Below are positions 37,743 to 47,270 of a stretch of DNA of 64,000 nucleotides, piece after piece (position 1 is the first letter of the stretch; the number at the start of each line of letters is the position of its first letter). The DNA lies in the NCBI RefSeq assembly GCF_900167435.1, contig NZ_FUWS01000016.1, positions 3,938-67,937 of the forward strand. Reading direction: 5' to 3'. A program made the position numbers and the translations under genes. The notes below the pieces were generated by a model. The model had not been told where the DNA came from and did no database searches. It saw nothing but the letters and a program-made list of their open reading frames with translations. Origin of the DNA: Marinactinospora thermotolerans DSM 45154 (GTDB taxonomy: Bacteria; Actinomycetota; Actinomycetes; Streptosporangiales; Streptosporangiaceae).

Positions 37743-38345
37743 ATGCCCCAAGGCAAACCCACCCACGTCCCCGACGACGGGCTCACCACCCGCCAGCGCC
37801 GTAACCGGCCGCTGCTGATCGTCCACACCGGCCCGGGCAAGGGCAAGTCCACCGCCGCCTTCGGCCTGGCCACCCGCGGATGGGCGCAGGGCTGGGACAT
37901 CGGGGTGTTCCAGTTCGTGAAGTCCGCGAAGTGGCGGATCGGCGAGGAGAAGGCGTTGCGCGTCCTGGGCGAGTCCGGCGCCGGTGGCCGTGTCGCCTGG
38001 AACAAGATGGGCGAGGGATGGTCGTGGATCCAGCGCCCCGGGACCGAGGCCGACCACGCCGCCGACGCGGCCGAGGGCTGGGAGCAGATCAAACGTGACC
38101 TCGCCGCCCAGACCTACCGGCTCTACGTGCTCGACGAGTTCACCTACCCCATGAAATGGGGGTGGGTCGACGTCGACGACGTCGTGGCGACCCTGCGCGA
38201 CCGGCCCGGGAGCCAGCACGTGGTCATCACCGGCCGCGACGCCGATCCCCGCCTGCTGGAGGCGGCCGACCTGGTCACCGAGATGACCAAGGTCAAACAC
38301 CCGATGGACGTGGGCCAGAAGGGCCAGCGCGGCATCGAGTGGTGA
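37743..38345 (+). CDS. cobO: Cob(I)yrinic acid a,c-diamide adenosyltransferase CobO
   Basis: CobO attaches the 5'-deoxyadenosyl group to the reduced corrin using ATP. The 200-residue CobO/BtuR protein has the P-loop HTGPGKGKST (Gly30-Ser36), the VFQFVKSAKWRIGEE block and LYVLDEFTYPMKWGWVD. It follows the chelatase gene with ACGAGGAGACGAC upstream of its ATG and shares the riboswitch-led transcript. Length is normal and the key motifs intact. Confidence 0.95.
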   Translation: MPQGKPTHVPDDGLTTRQRRNRPLLIVHTGPGKGKSTAAFGLATRGWAQGWDIGVFQFVKSAKWRIGEEKALRVLGESGAGGRVAWNKMGEGWSWIQRPGTEADHAADAAEGWEQIKRDLAAQTYRLYVLDEFTYPMKWGWVDVDDVVATLRDRPGSQHVVITGRDADPRLLEAADLVTEMTKVKHPMDVGQKGQRGIEW

Positions 38346-38381
38346 CGCCGGCGCGCCCGCCCCGCCGGGCGCGCCACCCCG

Positions 38382-38957
38382 TCAGGCCGCGAGGTCGGAG
38401 GGGATGAGGCTGTAGACGGCGAGGTCGGCGCGGCCCACGTGCAACACCATCGCGTTGCGTTCGACGCCCTCGAAGACGAAACCGGCCTTCTCGGCCACCC
38501 GGCGTGACGGGAGGTTGCCGGTCGCGGCCTTCAACTCCACCCGTTCGAAGCGCTGGTCGCGCAGCGTCCAGTGGGCGACCGCCGTGACGGCCTCGGGCGC
38601 GTACCCCCGTCCCCGCGCCCACGGCCCCAGCCAGTAGCCGACCTCGGTGGTGCGCGCCGCCCACAACGTGCGCAGCAGACCGAACGCCCCCAGGAAGGCG
38701 CCGGTCGCCGTCTCCACGGCGGCCCACTGCTGCCCGTCCCCGCAGATCCTGCTCTGTGGCGCCTGCACCCGGCACCACTCCTCGGCGTCGGCCCGGGTGT
38801 ACTCCCGGCCGGGTGCCGGAAGGGGCAGCCACCTTCGGGTCAGCGGGTCGGTCATGCCCCGCAGGACCCCGTCGACGTCGCCCTCGGTGAACGCGCGCAG
38901 GGTCAGCCGCTCGGTCTGGAGGATCACGCTCGGCATGACCTGGTGCGGGGTGGTCAT
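38382..38957 (-). CDS. RimJ/RimL-type GNAT acetyltransferase
   Basis: The 191-residue protein has an opening LQTERLTLRAFTEGDVDGVLR segment, the acetyl-CoA motif WARGRGYAPEAVTAVAHW and the NLPSRRVAEKAGFVFEGVERN end typical of ribosomal-protein-type acetyltransferases. ATG 38957 overlaps the cobB stop (ATGA), so it is co-translated with cobB. A role in corrin synthesis is unlikely; the pairing may be incidental. It converges with cobO. Confidence 0.88.
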   Translation of the reverse strand: MTTPHQVMPSVILQTERLTLRAFTEGDVDGVLRGMTDPLTRRWLPLPAPGREYTRADAEEWCRVQAPQSRICGDGQQWAAVETATGAFLGAFGLLRTLWAARTTEVGYWLGPWARGRGYAPEAVTAVAHWTLRDQRFERVELKAATGNLPSRRVAEKAGFVFEGVERNAMVLHVGRADLAVYSLIPSDLAA

Positions 38958-40348
38958 GGTCTGGGCCTTCCGGTTCGCAGGCGGGCGGCGCGCAGGAAGC
39001 GGGTCGCGCACTCGGGCGCGCCGGCCCAGTGCAGGTGGAGGTAGGAGGCGATCAGCGCGGCGTTCGCGAAACCGTCGCCGCCGCCGTTCTCCCACCGCCA
39101 GGCCGGGACCGCTCCGTGGGAGGGGGAGAGCGCGGTGCGGTGGAACTCGTGTCCGCGCACCCGTGTCCCGCCGGCGGCGACCACCGAGTCGCGCGCGGCG
39201 ACCGCGGTGCGGTACCCCAGCGTCAGCCGCTCGGTCATGTGGGCGTCGGCGGGAACGACACCGCACATCGGCGCGCCGTCCAGGCTGCGCGCGAGATAGA
39301 GCAGTCCCGCGCACTCGGCCACGATCGGCGCGCCCGCGCGGGCCAGGGCGGCGACGCGGCGCCGCAACGGGGCGTTCGCCGACAGCGTGGCGGCGTGCAC
39401 CTCGGGGAAACCGCCGCCCACGACGATCGCGTCGCTGCCCTCGGGCAGCGCCTCGTCCCGTAACGGGTCGAAGGGGACGACCTCGGCGCCGCCCGCCTCC
39501 AGCAGCTCGGTGTTCTCGGTGTAGGAGAAGGTGAAGGCGGCCCCACCGGCCACCGCCACGTGCGCCCGGGCCGGAAGGGCGTGCCCGGCCCGGGCCAGCT
39601 CCGCCGCGGGATCCCACGGCGGCGCGCTCAGCGGCGCCGCGGTCTGGGCCAGCGCGACGATCGCCGCCAGGTCGCATGAGGAGGCGACCAGCGCGGCGAG
39701 CGCGGCGACCCCCTCGCGCGCCTGCGGGGCCCTCTCGGCGGCGGGGACCAGGCCGAGGTGGCGCGAGGGCGCGGCCACGGCGTCGCTGCGCCGGATCGCG
39801 CCGAGGACGGGCACGCCGCAGCCCGCCAACGCCCGGCGCACCAGGGCCTCGTGCCGCTGCGAGCCGACCCGGTTGAGGATGACACCGCCGACGCGGACCC
39901 GCGGATCATAGGTGCGAAACCCGTGCACCAGCGCGGCGACCGACCTGCTGGTGCGCGCGGCGTCGACGACGAGGATGACGGGCGCGCCGAGCAGGGCGGC
40001 GACATGGGCCGTGGAGGCGTAGTCGCCCGGGCCGGGGAAGTCGTCCGGTTCCACCGCGCCGTCGAAGAGCCCCATGACCCCCTCGACCACGGCGATGTCG
40101 GCTCCGGCGCTGCCGTGGCGGAACAGCGGGACGATCCGCTCCTCGCCGCACAGCACCGGATCGAGGTTGCGCGGTGGCCGTCCCGTGGCCAGCGCGTGGT
40201 AGCCGGGATCGATGTAGTCCGGTCCGGCCTTGTGCCCCGAGACCACCATCCCGCGCGCCGCCAACGCCGCCATGAGGCCCGTGGCCACGGTCGTCTTCCC
40301 GCTGCCCGAGGCGGGCGCCGCGATCACCACCCGCGGTACCTGACGCAC
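38954..40348 (-). CDS. cobB: Hydrogenobyrinate/cobyrinate a,c-diamide synthase CobB/CbiA
   Basis: CobB amidates the a and c side chains of the corrin with glutamine and ATP. The 464-residue protein has an N-terminal ATP-binding block APASGSGKTTVATGLMAAL, then GHKAGPDYIDPGYH. A C-terminal class I glutamine amidotransferase domain has its nucleophile Cys in IVAECAGLLYLAR. The start is taken as GTG 40348 with AAGGAGGGG 3 nt upstream; GTG 40363 lies in front of that site. It is divergent from cobI with a 149-bp gap and overlaps the following GNAT gene. Confidence 0.94.
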   Translation of the reverse strand: MRQVPRVVIAAPASGSGKTTVATGLMAALAARGMVVSGHKAGPDYIDPGYHALATGRPPRNLDPVLCGEERIVPLFRHGSAGADIAVVEGVMGLFDGAVEPDDFPGPGDYASTAHVAALLGAPVILVVDAARTSRSVAALVHGFRTYDPRVRVGGVILNRVGSQRHEALVRRALAGCGVPVLGAIRRSDAVAAPSRHLGLVPAAERAPQAREGVAALAALVASSCDLAAIVALAQTAAPLSAPPWDPAAELARAGHALPARAHVAVAGGAAFTFSYTENTELLEAGGAEVVPFDPLRDEALPEGSDAIVVGGGFPEVHAATLSANAPLRRRVAALARAGAPIVAECAGLLYLARSLDGAPMCGVVPADAHMTERLTLGYRTAVAARDSVVAAGGTRVRGHEFHRTALSPSHGAVPAWRWENGGGDGFANAALIASYLHLHWAGAPECATRFLRAARLRTGRPRP

Positions 40349-40497
40349 GTCCCCCTCCTTCACCGAACCGGCGTCCCAGGTTAAGGCCGATGGCGGGCGC
40401 GCGCGGCCCGGCCCCGGCCCACCCGCCCCGAAACGGCCGGGGACCCCCGGATAGCCTGGGCCGCGGCGTGATCGGTGATGCGGAGAGCACGGTGGGG

Positions 40498-41238
40498 ATG
40501 AACACAGGCGTACGGCTCGTCGGGGTCGGGGTGGGGCCGGGAGACCCGGAGCTGGTCACGGTCAAGGGGATACGGCGGATGCGCGAGGCCGACGTCGTGC
40601 TCGTCCCGGTCATGTCCCACGACGAGCAGGGGCGCGCCGAGGCGACCGTGCGGGCCCACGTGGACGCCGCGCGGATCCGCCGGGTCGTGTTCGCCCTCAA
40701 CGACCGCGGCGGACGCAGCGAACGGCGGGTGCGCGCCTGGGACGAGGCGGCCCGCACCGTCGCCCACCACTTCGCCGAGGGGGCGACCACCGTCGCCTTC
40801 GCCACCATCGGCGACCCCAACGTCTACTCCACCTTCACCTACCTCGCCCAGACCGTGCGCGACCTCGTCCCGCGGGTGGAGGTCGAGACGGTGCCGGGCG
40901 TCACCGCCATGCAGGACCTGGCCGCGCGCTCGGGCAGCGTGCTCGTCGAGGGGACCGAGCCGCTCACCCTCTTGCCGGTCACCGGCGGGGTGGAGCGGCT
41001 GCGCGGGGCACTGGCCTCCGAGGGCACCGTCGTCGCCTACAAGTTCGGCCGTTTCGCCGGTGAGGTCGCCGACGCGCTGCGCGACGCCGGCCGGCTGGGG
41101 GAGGCCGTGTACGGCGCGCGGTTGGGCCTGGCCGGCGAGGAGATCGCCCCCATGGCCGAGCTCGACGGCCGGCCCCTGCCCTACCTGTCCACGCTGGTCG
41201 CGCCCGCCCGCCGCGACATTCGAGGGGGAAAGCTGTGA
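40498..41238 (+). CDS. cobI: Precorrin-2 C20-methyltransferase CobI/CbiL
   Basis: CobI adds the methyl group at C20. The 246-residue SAM-dependent tetrapyrrole methyltransferase starts VRLVGVGVGPGDPELVTVKGIR, carries VPVMSHDEQGRAEATVRAHV in the first third and has the SAM-contact block FATIGDPNVYSTFTYL. ATG 40498 gives the usual length; GTG 40468 is an alternative. Its stop overlaps the cobM GTG by 4 bp, and it opens the cobI-cobM-cbiD run. Confidence 0.93.
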   Translation: MNTGVRLVGVGVGPGDPELVTVKGIRRMREADVVLVPVMSHDEQGRAEATVRAHVDAARIRRVVFALNDRGGRSERRVRAWDEAARTVAHHFAEGATTVAFATIGDPNVYSTFTYLAQTVRDLVPRVEVETVPGVTAMQDLAARSGSVLVEGTEPLTLLPVTGGVERLRGALASEGTVVAYKFGRFAGEVADALRDAGRLGEAVYGARLGLAGEEIAPMAELDGRPLPYLSTLVAPARRDIRGGKL

Positions 41239-42065
41239 GCGACGAACGCGCCACCCGACCACGCCCCGGCAAGGTCACCTTCATCGGGGCCGGCCCCGGG
41301 GCCGCCGACCTGCTGACGATCCGCGCGGCCCGCGCCATCGGGGCCGCCGACGTGGTCATCTGGGCGGCCAGCCTGGTCCACCCCGACGTGCTGGAGCACG
41401 CCCGCCCCGACGCGGAGATCGTCGACTCGGCGAAACTGCCGATGGAGGGGGTGCTGCCCTACTACGAGCGCGCGCTGCGCGAGGGCCTGCACGTGGTGCG
41501 CATCCACTCCGGCGACCCCTCCCTGTGGGGGGCGATGCAGGAGCAGCTCGAACGCTGCGCCGAGCTGGGGGTGGCCACCGAGGTGGTGCCGGGGGTGTCC
41601 AGTTTCAGCGCGGTCGCGGCGATCGCCGGGCGGGAGCTCACCGTCCCCGAGGTCGCCCAGTCGGTGATCCTCACCCGCCTGGGAGGGGGGAAGACACCGA
41701 TGCCGGCGGGGGAGGAGGTCCGCGAGTTCGCCCGGCACGGCACCACGATGGCCCTGTTCCTGTCGGCCGCCCGCTCCGGGAGGTTGCAGGCCGAGCTGCT
41801 GGAGGGCGGCTACCCGCCCGAGACCCCGTGCATCGTCGCCTACCGCGCGACCTGGCCCGAGGAGCTGGTGGTGCGCTGCATCCTCGCCGATCTGGAGGCC
41901 ACCGTCAAGGAACACCGGTTGTGGAAGCACACCCTGGTGCTGGTCGGCCCGGCCCTGGCCGCGGGCGGCACCCGGTCGCACCTGTACCACCCGGGCCACT
42001 TCCACGAGCATCGGCGCGCCGACCGCGCCGCCCGGCGGGCGCTGCGCGAGGCCGGGCGGGCATGA
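41235..42065 (+). CDS. cobM: Precorrin-4 C11-methyltransferase CobM/CbiF
   Basis: CobM methylates C11. The 276-residue protein has VTFIGAGPGAADLLTIRAARAI, the HSGDPSLWGAMQEQ block and VVPGVSSFSAVAAIAGRELTVPE, all diagnostic of CobM/CbiF. GTG 41235 lies in the cobI stop and ATGA couples it to cbiD. The last 25 residues are a basic tail with several His (HLYHPGHFHEHRR). Confidence 0.94.
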   Translation: MSDERATRPRPGKVTFIGAGPGAADLLTIRAARAIGAADVVIWAASLVHPDVLEHARPDAEIVDSAKLPMEGVLPYYERALREGLHVVRIHSGDPSLWGAMQEQLERCAELGVATEVVPGVSSFSAVAAIAGRELTVPEVAQSVILTRLGGGKTPMPAGEEVREFARHGTTMALFLSAARSGRLQAELLEGGYPPETPCIVAYRATWPEELVVRCILADLEATVKEHRLWKHTLVLVGPALAAGGTRSHLYHPGHFHEHRRADRAARRALREAGRA

Positions 42066-43216
42066 GCGGGGCCTTCGAACCGGGACCGGAGCTGCGCGAA
42101 CCCGATCTCCCCCGCACGATGAAGGTGCGCCCCAAGGCGCTGCGCACCGGGTGGACGACGGGAACCTGCGCCTCGGCCGCGGCCAAGGCGGCGGCCCACG
42201 CCCTTGCCACGGGGCGGCCGGTGGAGGTCGTGGAGGTGGCGCTCCCCTCGGGCCGGCGGGTCACCTTCGCCCCGCAGCGCTGCGAACTGCTCTCGCCCGA
42301 CCGGGCCGAGGCGGTGGTGGTCAAGGACGCCGGCGACGATCCCGACGTGACGCACGGGGCGCACGTCACCGCGACCGTGACCCGGCGCGCGGAGGCGGGG
42401 CTGGAGCTGGACGGCGGTGTGGGCGTGGGCGTGGTGACCCGGCCGGGCCTGGGGCTGGAGCCGGGCTCCCCGGCGATCAACCCGGTGCCGCGCGAGATGA
42501 TCACCCGGGCGGTGCGCGAGGTGATCGACGTCGAACACCAGGGGGTGCGGGTCGTCATCAGCGTGCCCGAGGGCGAACGGATGGCGCGCAAGACCACCAA
42601 CGCCCGGTTGGGCATCCTCGGCGGCATCTCGATCCTCGGCACCACGGGGATCGTGCGGCCCTTCTCCACCGCGTCGTGGCGGGCCAGCGTCGAACAGGCG
42701 GTGGCGGTGATGGCGGCCCAGGGGGAGACGACGCTGGTGCTGTGCACCGGCGGGCGGACCGAGAAGGGCGCGATGCTGCGCCATCCGGAGCTTCCCGAGG
42801 TGTGCTTCGTCGAGGTGGGCGACTTCACCGGTGCCGCGCTGCGCCGCGCGGTGGAGCACGGGGTGCGCCGGGTCGTCTTCGTCGGGATGGCGGGCAAGCT
42901 CACCAAGCTCGCCGCGGGCGTGCTGATGACCCACTACACCCGTTCGAAGGTCTCCACCGGGCTTCTGGGCGAGATCACCCGGGCCGTCGGAGGAGGGGAG
43001 GAGCTGGCGCGCGAGGTCGCCGCGGCCAACACCGGCCGGCACGCCTACGAGCTGTGGGAGGCCGCCGGGCTGCTGGGCAGCGCGGGGACCGAGCTGTGCC
43101 GCAGGGTCGCCCGCGTACTCGCCCGCTTCACCGATGGGGCGTTGGAGACCGAGGTCGCGATGGTCGACTTCACGGGGCGCCGGGTGGTGGCCGCCTCTTC
43201 GCCCGCGTCGGAATGA
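42062..43216 (+). CDS. cbiD: Cobalt-precorrin-5B C1-methyltransferase CbiD
   Basis: CbiD methylates C1, a step of the anaerobic-type pathway (the aerobic counterpart is CobF, not seen here). The 384-residue protein has the hallmark LRTGWTTGTCASAAAKAA at about 27-44, then DPDVTHGAHVTATV and INPVPREMI. The C-terminal part includes VGMAGKLTKLAAGVLMTHYTRSKV. ATG 42062 overlaps the cobM stop. A 253-bp gap with no visible gene separates it from cobL. Confidence 0.94.
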   Translation: MSGAFEPGPELREPDLPRTMKVRPKALRTGWTTGTCASAAAKAAAHALATGRPVEVVEVALPSGRRVTFAPQRCELLSPDRAEAVVVKDAGDDPDVTHGAHVTATVTRRAEAGLELDGGVGVGVVTRPGLGLEPGSPAINPVPREMITRAVREVIDVEHQGVRVVISVPEGERMARKTTNARLGILGGISILGTTGIVRPFSTASWRASVEQAVAVMAAQGETTLVLCTGGRTEKGAMLRHPELPEVCFVEVGDFTGAALRRAVEHGVRRVVFVGMAGKLTKLAAGVLMTHYTRSKVSTGLLGEITRAVGGGEELAREVAAANTGRHAYELWEAAGLLGSAGTELCRRVARVLARFTDGALETEVAMVDFTGRRVVAASSPASE

Positions 43217-43469
43217 GGAGGGCCACCGGGCGCCCCGCGCCGAAGGGAGACCCGGCGGGCCGGGACGGCCGCGCGACCGCCTGCCCCGCCCCCCGCACGC
43301 CGCCACGGGCGCCGCTTCTGGGATCCTTGGTGCCCGTGATCGACAACGGAGCCCGGTGGGGGCGCGCAGACGGACCCCCCACCATCGTGGCGACGCCCGG
43401 CGTCCGCCCGTCGCCGGCAGGGGACCGGCCGGGCGCAGGACCGCTTCCCCGCGCTGGGGGGACGGGCGG

Positions 43470-44726
43470 ATGATCACCGTCATCGGCGTCGACGGCGGGC
43501 CGCTGGGAGCCGAAGCCGTGGCCAGCCTCGCCGGAGCGGCGTGCGTGGCCGGAGCCCAACGGCACCTGGACGCGGTCGAGGTGCCGGCCGGGACGCGCCG
43601 GATCGCGATCCGCGCCCTCGACGCCGCGCTGGAGCAGATCATGTCCGACCCCGGGCCGGTCGCCGTGCTCGCCTCCGGAGACCCCGGTTTCTTCGGGATC
43701 GTGCGGGCGCTGCGCGCGCGGGGGGCCGAGCCGAGGGTCCTTCCCGGCGTCTCCTCCGTCGCTTTGGCCTTCGCCCGGCTGGGGCTGCCCTGGGACGACG
43801 CGGTCGTCGTCTCCGCGCACGGCCGCGCCGAACAGGGGCGCGGCCCCCGGCGGGCGCTCGCCGCGGCCCTGGCCCACCCCAAGGCCGCCATCCTCACCGC
43901 GCCCGGCGGGGCCGGACCCGAGGCGTTCCTGCCCGCCCTGCTGGCCGCCGGCCGCAGGGTCCACGTCGCCCAGCGCCTCGGCACGGCCGACGAACAGGTC
44001 ACCCTGGTGGGGGAGGAGGAGGCGTCCCGCCGGACCTGGGCCCACCCCAACGTCGTGGTGGCGGTGGACCCCGAGAACACGGTCGCCGCCACGATGGCCT
44101 GGACGTCCGGCCACCCGGGCGCTCCCGACGGTTGGGCGCTGGGCGAGGACGCCTTCGAGCACCGGGCGTCGATGATCACCAAACCGGAGGTGCGCGCCCT
44201 CGTGCTCGCCCGTCTCGGGCCGCGTCCGGGGACCGTGGTGTGGGACGTGGGGGCCGGCAGCGGCTCGGTCGCGGTGGAGTGCGCCAGGTTCGGGGCCCAC
44301 GCGATCGCCTTCGAACGTGACCGCGCCGACCGGGAGCGGATCCGGCGCAACGCCGCCGCGCACGGGGTGCGGGTGGAGGTGGTCGCCGGTACGGCTCCGG
44401 CCTCCACCGAGGCGGCCATGTCCCCCGACGCCGTGTTCGTCGGCGGCGGCGGTCCCGCGGTGCTCGCCGGGGTGGTGCGGCGGCGGCCGGCGCGGGTGGT
44501 GGTGGCGCTCGCCGCGGTGGACCGCGTCCGTCCGGCCCACGACCTGCTGGCCGAAGCCGGCTACGTGGTGTCGGGCGCCCAGGTGCAGGCGTCACGGCTC
44601 GCGCCGCTGCCGGGGGGCTCGCTGCGGTTCGCCGCGGCCAACCCGGTGACCGTGCTGTGGGCGACGGGCGCCGAGACGACGGGAGAGCAGGGCGGGGCCG
44701 TGTCGCGCGGGCTCGCCGGGGCCTGA
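43470..44726 (+). CDS. cobL: Precorrin-6B/8-forming bifunctional methyltransferase CobL (CbiE-CbiT)
   Basis: CobL methylates C5 and C15 and decarboxylates the acetate side chain. The 418 residues divide into an N-terminal CbiE-like methyltransferase (MITVIGVDGGPLG..., LASGDPGFFGIVRAL, VLPGVSSVALAFARLGLPW) and a C-terminal CbiT domain from about 220. The CbiT part has the SAM motif VWDVGAGSGSVAVE and the YVVSGAQVQASRL end. ATG 43470 has GGGGGGACGGG upstream. cbiG/cobJ follows after 58 bp. Confidence 0.93.
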   Translation: MITVIGVDGGPLGAEAVASLAGAACVAGAQRHLDAVEVPAGTRRIAIRALDAALEQIMSDPGPVAVLASGDPGFFGIVRALRARGAEPRVLPGVSSVALAFARLGLPWDDAVVVSAHGRAEQGRGPRRALAAALAHPKAAILTAPGGAGPEAFLPALLAAGRRVHVAQRLGTADEQVTLVGEEEASRRTWAHPNVVVAVDPENTVAATMAWTSGHPGAPDGWALGEDAFEHRASMITKPEVRALVLARLGPRPGTVVWDVGAGSGSVAVECARFGAHAIAFERDRADRERIRRNAAAHGVRVEVVAGTAPASTEAAMSPDAVFVGGGGPAVLAGVVRRRPARVVVALAAVDRVRPAHDLLAEAGYVVSGAQVQASRLAPLPGGSLRFAAANPVTVLWATGAETTGEQGGAVSRGLAGA

Positions 44727-44784
44727 TCCGCGCGCTTCGCCGTCCCCGCAACGGGGATCGCGGCGCGCAAGACGAAAGGTGGAC

Positions 44785-46536
44785 ATGAGCGAGATCGGCG
44801 TCATCGCCGTCACGGCGGCCGGACGGGCGGCGGCGGAGCGGCTGGCAGCGGCCTGGCCCGGCGAGGTCGAGGTGGTCACGGCGCAGCGCCCGGCCGACGC
44901 GCTGCGTTCGGCCTTCACCCGCTGCCGGTCGGTCGTCGCCTTCCTCGCCGTCGGGGCGGCGGTGCGGGTGCTCGCCCCGCTGCTGGCGGACAAGCGGAGC
45001 GACCCGCCCGTCGTCTGCGTCGACGAGTCGCTGCGGTTCGCCGTCGCCCTGCTCGGCGGTCACCACGGGGCCAACGAGCTCGCCCAACGGGTCTCCGGGG
45101 TCTTGGGGTGCGCGCCCGTGGTCACCACGGCCAGCGACAGCGCCGGCGTCACACCGCTCGACGCCTACGGGGCCGATCTGGGGTTCGTCCTCGACGATCC
45201 GGGGCCGCTGGCGCGCGTCGGCGCGGCGGTGCTCTCGGGTGAGCCCGTCCGGTTGGAGGGCGCCACGGGGTGGCCGCTGCCGGCCCTTCCCGGCAACGTC
45301 TCCGCCGACCTGCCGGAGGGCGAGGCGGCCGCCGTCATCCGGGTGAGCGACCGGGCCGACGACCCGGCGGGTCCGCGGAAGACGCCCGTCGTGACCTATC
45401 GGCCGCCCTCCCTGGTCGTCGGGGTGGGCTCGGCGCGGGGGGTGACGGCCGAGGAGGTCGGCGCCCTCGTCGACGGCGCGTTGGCGCAGGCCGGGCTGGC
45501 GCCGGCCTCGGTGCGCGCCCTGGCGACGGTCGACCTCAAGGCCGACGAGGAGGGCATCCTCGCCGCGGCCCGGGAGCGCGGCTGGGAGGTGGTGACCCAC
45601 GCCGCCGCGGACCTCGCCGCGGTCGAGGTGCCCAACCCCAGCGAGGTCGTCCGCTCCGAGGTCGGCACCCCCAGCGTCGCCGAGGCCGCTGCGTTGCGCA
45701 CCGCGGCCGGGGCCGGTCGCGGGGCCGAACTCGTCGTGCCCAAGCGCAAGTCGGCCGCGGCGACCGTCGCGGTCGCGCGGCTCGTCCCACGCGGACGGTT
45801 GGCCGTGATCGGCCTGGGACCCGGCGCCCGCGACCTCACCGTGCCGCGCGCGGTGGCCGAACTGGAGCGGGCGTCGGTCGTGGTCGGCCTGGACCAGTAC
45901 GTCGACCAGGTCCGCGACCTGGTGCGGCCGGGAACGCGCGTGCTCGCCAGCGGCCTGGGCCGGGAGGAGGAACGGGCCCGCAGGGCCGTGGAGGAGGCGC
46001 GCGGGGGAGCCGCGGTGGCGCTGATCGGCTCCGGCGACGCCGGCGTCTACGCCATGGCCAGTCCCGCGCTGGACTTCGCGGGAGCAGACATCGAGGTGGT
46101 GGGCGTCCCCGGCGTCACGGCGGCGGTCGCCGCGTCGAACCTGCTCGGCGCGCCGCTCGGCCACGACCACGCCTACATCTCGCTGTCGGACCTGCACACG
46201 CCCTGGGAGGCGATCGAGCGCCGGGTCCGCGCCGCCGCCGAAGGCGACTTCACGGTGGGCTTCTACAACCCCCGCAGCCGCAAGCGCGACTGGCAGCTCC
46301 TCCGCGCGCTGGAGATCCTCGCGGAGCACCGCCCGGCCGAGACCCCGGTCGGCCACGTCCGCAACGCCGCGCGCGAGGGGGAGCGGGTCACCCTGTCCAC
46401 GCTGTCGGACATGCTCGCCGGGGGCGTCGAGGAGGTGGACATGTTCACCGTCGTGCTCGTCGGTTCCTCGGCGAGCCGGATCGTGGCCGGACGGTTCGTC
46501 ACGCCACGCGGCTACCGGTGGAAGGACGTCGGCTGA
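44785..46536 (+). CDS. cobJ: CbiG-CobJ fusion: cobalt-precorrin-5A hydrolase and precorrin-3B C17-methyltransferase
   Basis: The fused protein links C17 methylation with opening of the delta-lactone formed at ring contraction. Of 583 residues, the first 330 are CbiG (FLAVGAAVRVLAPLLADKRSDPPVV, GGHHGANELAQRV, VVGVGSARGVTAEEV). From about 336 the CobJ methyltransferase follows, with RLAVIGLGPGARDLTVPRAV, LIGSGDAGVYAMASPALDF and VGFYNPRSRKRDWQLLRALEIL. The start is ATG 44785, 6 nt after AAAGG; an in-frame GTG two codons earlier is less well spaced. CbiG is an anaerobic-type enzyme. Confidence 0.93.
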   Translation: MSEIGVIAVTAAGRAAAERLAAAWPGEVEVVTAQRPADALRSAFTRCRSVVAFLAVGAAVRVLAPLLADKRSDPPVVCVDESLRFAVALLGGHHGANELAQRVSGVLGCAPVVTTASDSAGVTPLDAYGADLGFVLDDPGPLARVGAAVLSGEPVRLEGATGWPLPALPGNVSADLPEGEAAAVIRVSDRADDPAGPRKTPVVTYRPPSLVVGVGSARGVTAEEVGALVDGALAQAGLAPASVRALATVDLKADEEGILAAARERGWEVVTHAAADLAAVEVPNPSEVVRSEVGTPSVAEAAALRTAAGAGRGAELVVPKRKSAAATVAVARLVPRGRLAVIGLGPGARDLTVPRAVAELERASVVVGLDQYVDQVRDLVRPGTRVLASGLGREEERARRAVEEARGGAAVALIGSGDAGVYAMASPALDFAGADIEVVGVPGVTAAVAASNLLGAPLGHDHAYISLSDLHTPWEAIERRVRAAAEGDFTVGFYNPRSRKRDWQLLRALEILAEHRPAETPVGHVRNAAREGERVTLSTLSDMLAGGVEEVDMFTVVLVGSSASRIVAGRFVTPRGYRWKDVG

Positions 46537-46608
46537 GCGCGCGCGCCTCGTGAGGGCCGCGCCGCCTCCTCGGACGCGGAGGGGCCACGACCCCGGCGGC
46601 GCGGGGCC

Positions 46609-46637
46609 GCTCCCGTTGCGAGGGCCGCAACGGGAGC
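46609..46637 (+). terminator. Terminator hairpin after cbiG-cobJ
   Basis: The arms GCTCCCGTTGCG (46609-46620) and CGCAACGGGAGC (46626-46637) form a perfect 12-bp stem with a 5-nt loop, 72 bp past the cobJ stop. It separates this run from the ferredoxin-cobH unit. Confidence 0.7.
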
Positions 46638-47003
46638 CACCGGTGTCCGCGCTCCACGGGCGGAGCCGGCCTCCGGCGACGCCGGCCCAGCGCTGCTCCC
46701 GGGCGTCGGCCCGCCGGCCCCGGCCCGGCCCGCGGCGTCCGCGCGAAGCGGTGCCGGAAACCTCCAGAGCACGGCGGCGAGGAGTGTGAGGGGCCTGCGC
46801 CGGCCTTCCGGACGCCATGGCGGCAGGGCAGGGCGGCGCCGCACCGTGACAGCGCCGCACCGGTGCCCCGGGGCGGGCCCGGGAGCGCGGTCCCCGGCTC
46901 TCCCGGCCCGCGGTGGTGTCGCCGGGAGGTCGGGGACCCCGGCATGTACGCTGGTCGGGCTCGCCGAGGGAATCGGGTGTCCTACCAGGGGAGGGGCGTG
47001 GCC
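46638..47003 (+). other. Gap upstream of the ferredoxin gene
   Basis: No gene or riboswitch is recognised. The reading frames are chance Arg/Pro-rich ones. The promoter of the ferredoxin-cobH-cbiX run probably lies near 46930-46985. Confidence 0.4.
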
Positions 47004-47270
47004 GTGTCGGACGTCGTAGTGGCGTCGGCCCCGGTCCTCGTCACGCCGGCGTGCACCGCGTGCGGCGCCTGCCTGCTCACCTGCCCCGAGCACGCGATCC
47101 GTCCCGTCCACTCGACGCCACGGCACGACGCCCAGGGGCGCGGCGCCGCGCTGGTCATCCTCGCCGACCGGTGCACCGGGTGTCTGGAGTGCGTCGAGGT
47201 CTGTCCGGCCGACGCCGTCGTCGAGGTGAGCGGTCCCGTCCACGAACACGCCGGGGGTATACGTCCGTGA
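47004..47270 (+). CDS. Ferredoxin with two 4Fe-4S clusters
   Basis: The 88-residue protein has two cluster motifs, CTACGACLLTCPEHAI and CTGCLECVEVCPADAV, each CxxCxxCxxxCP-like. The start is taken as GTG 47004, with GGAGG 9 nt before it; GTG 46998 and GTG 46978 are in frame too. Its 3' end overlaps the cobH GTG by 4 bp, so it is coupled to corrin synthesis. It may carry electrons for cobalt reduction before adenosylation or for a missing ring-reducing step; that is inference. Confidence 0.88.
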   Translation: MSDVVVASAPVLVTPACTACGACLLTCPEHAIRPVHSTPRHDAQGRGAALVILADRCTGCLECVEVCPADAVVEVSGPVHEHAGGIRP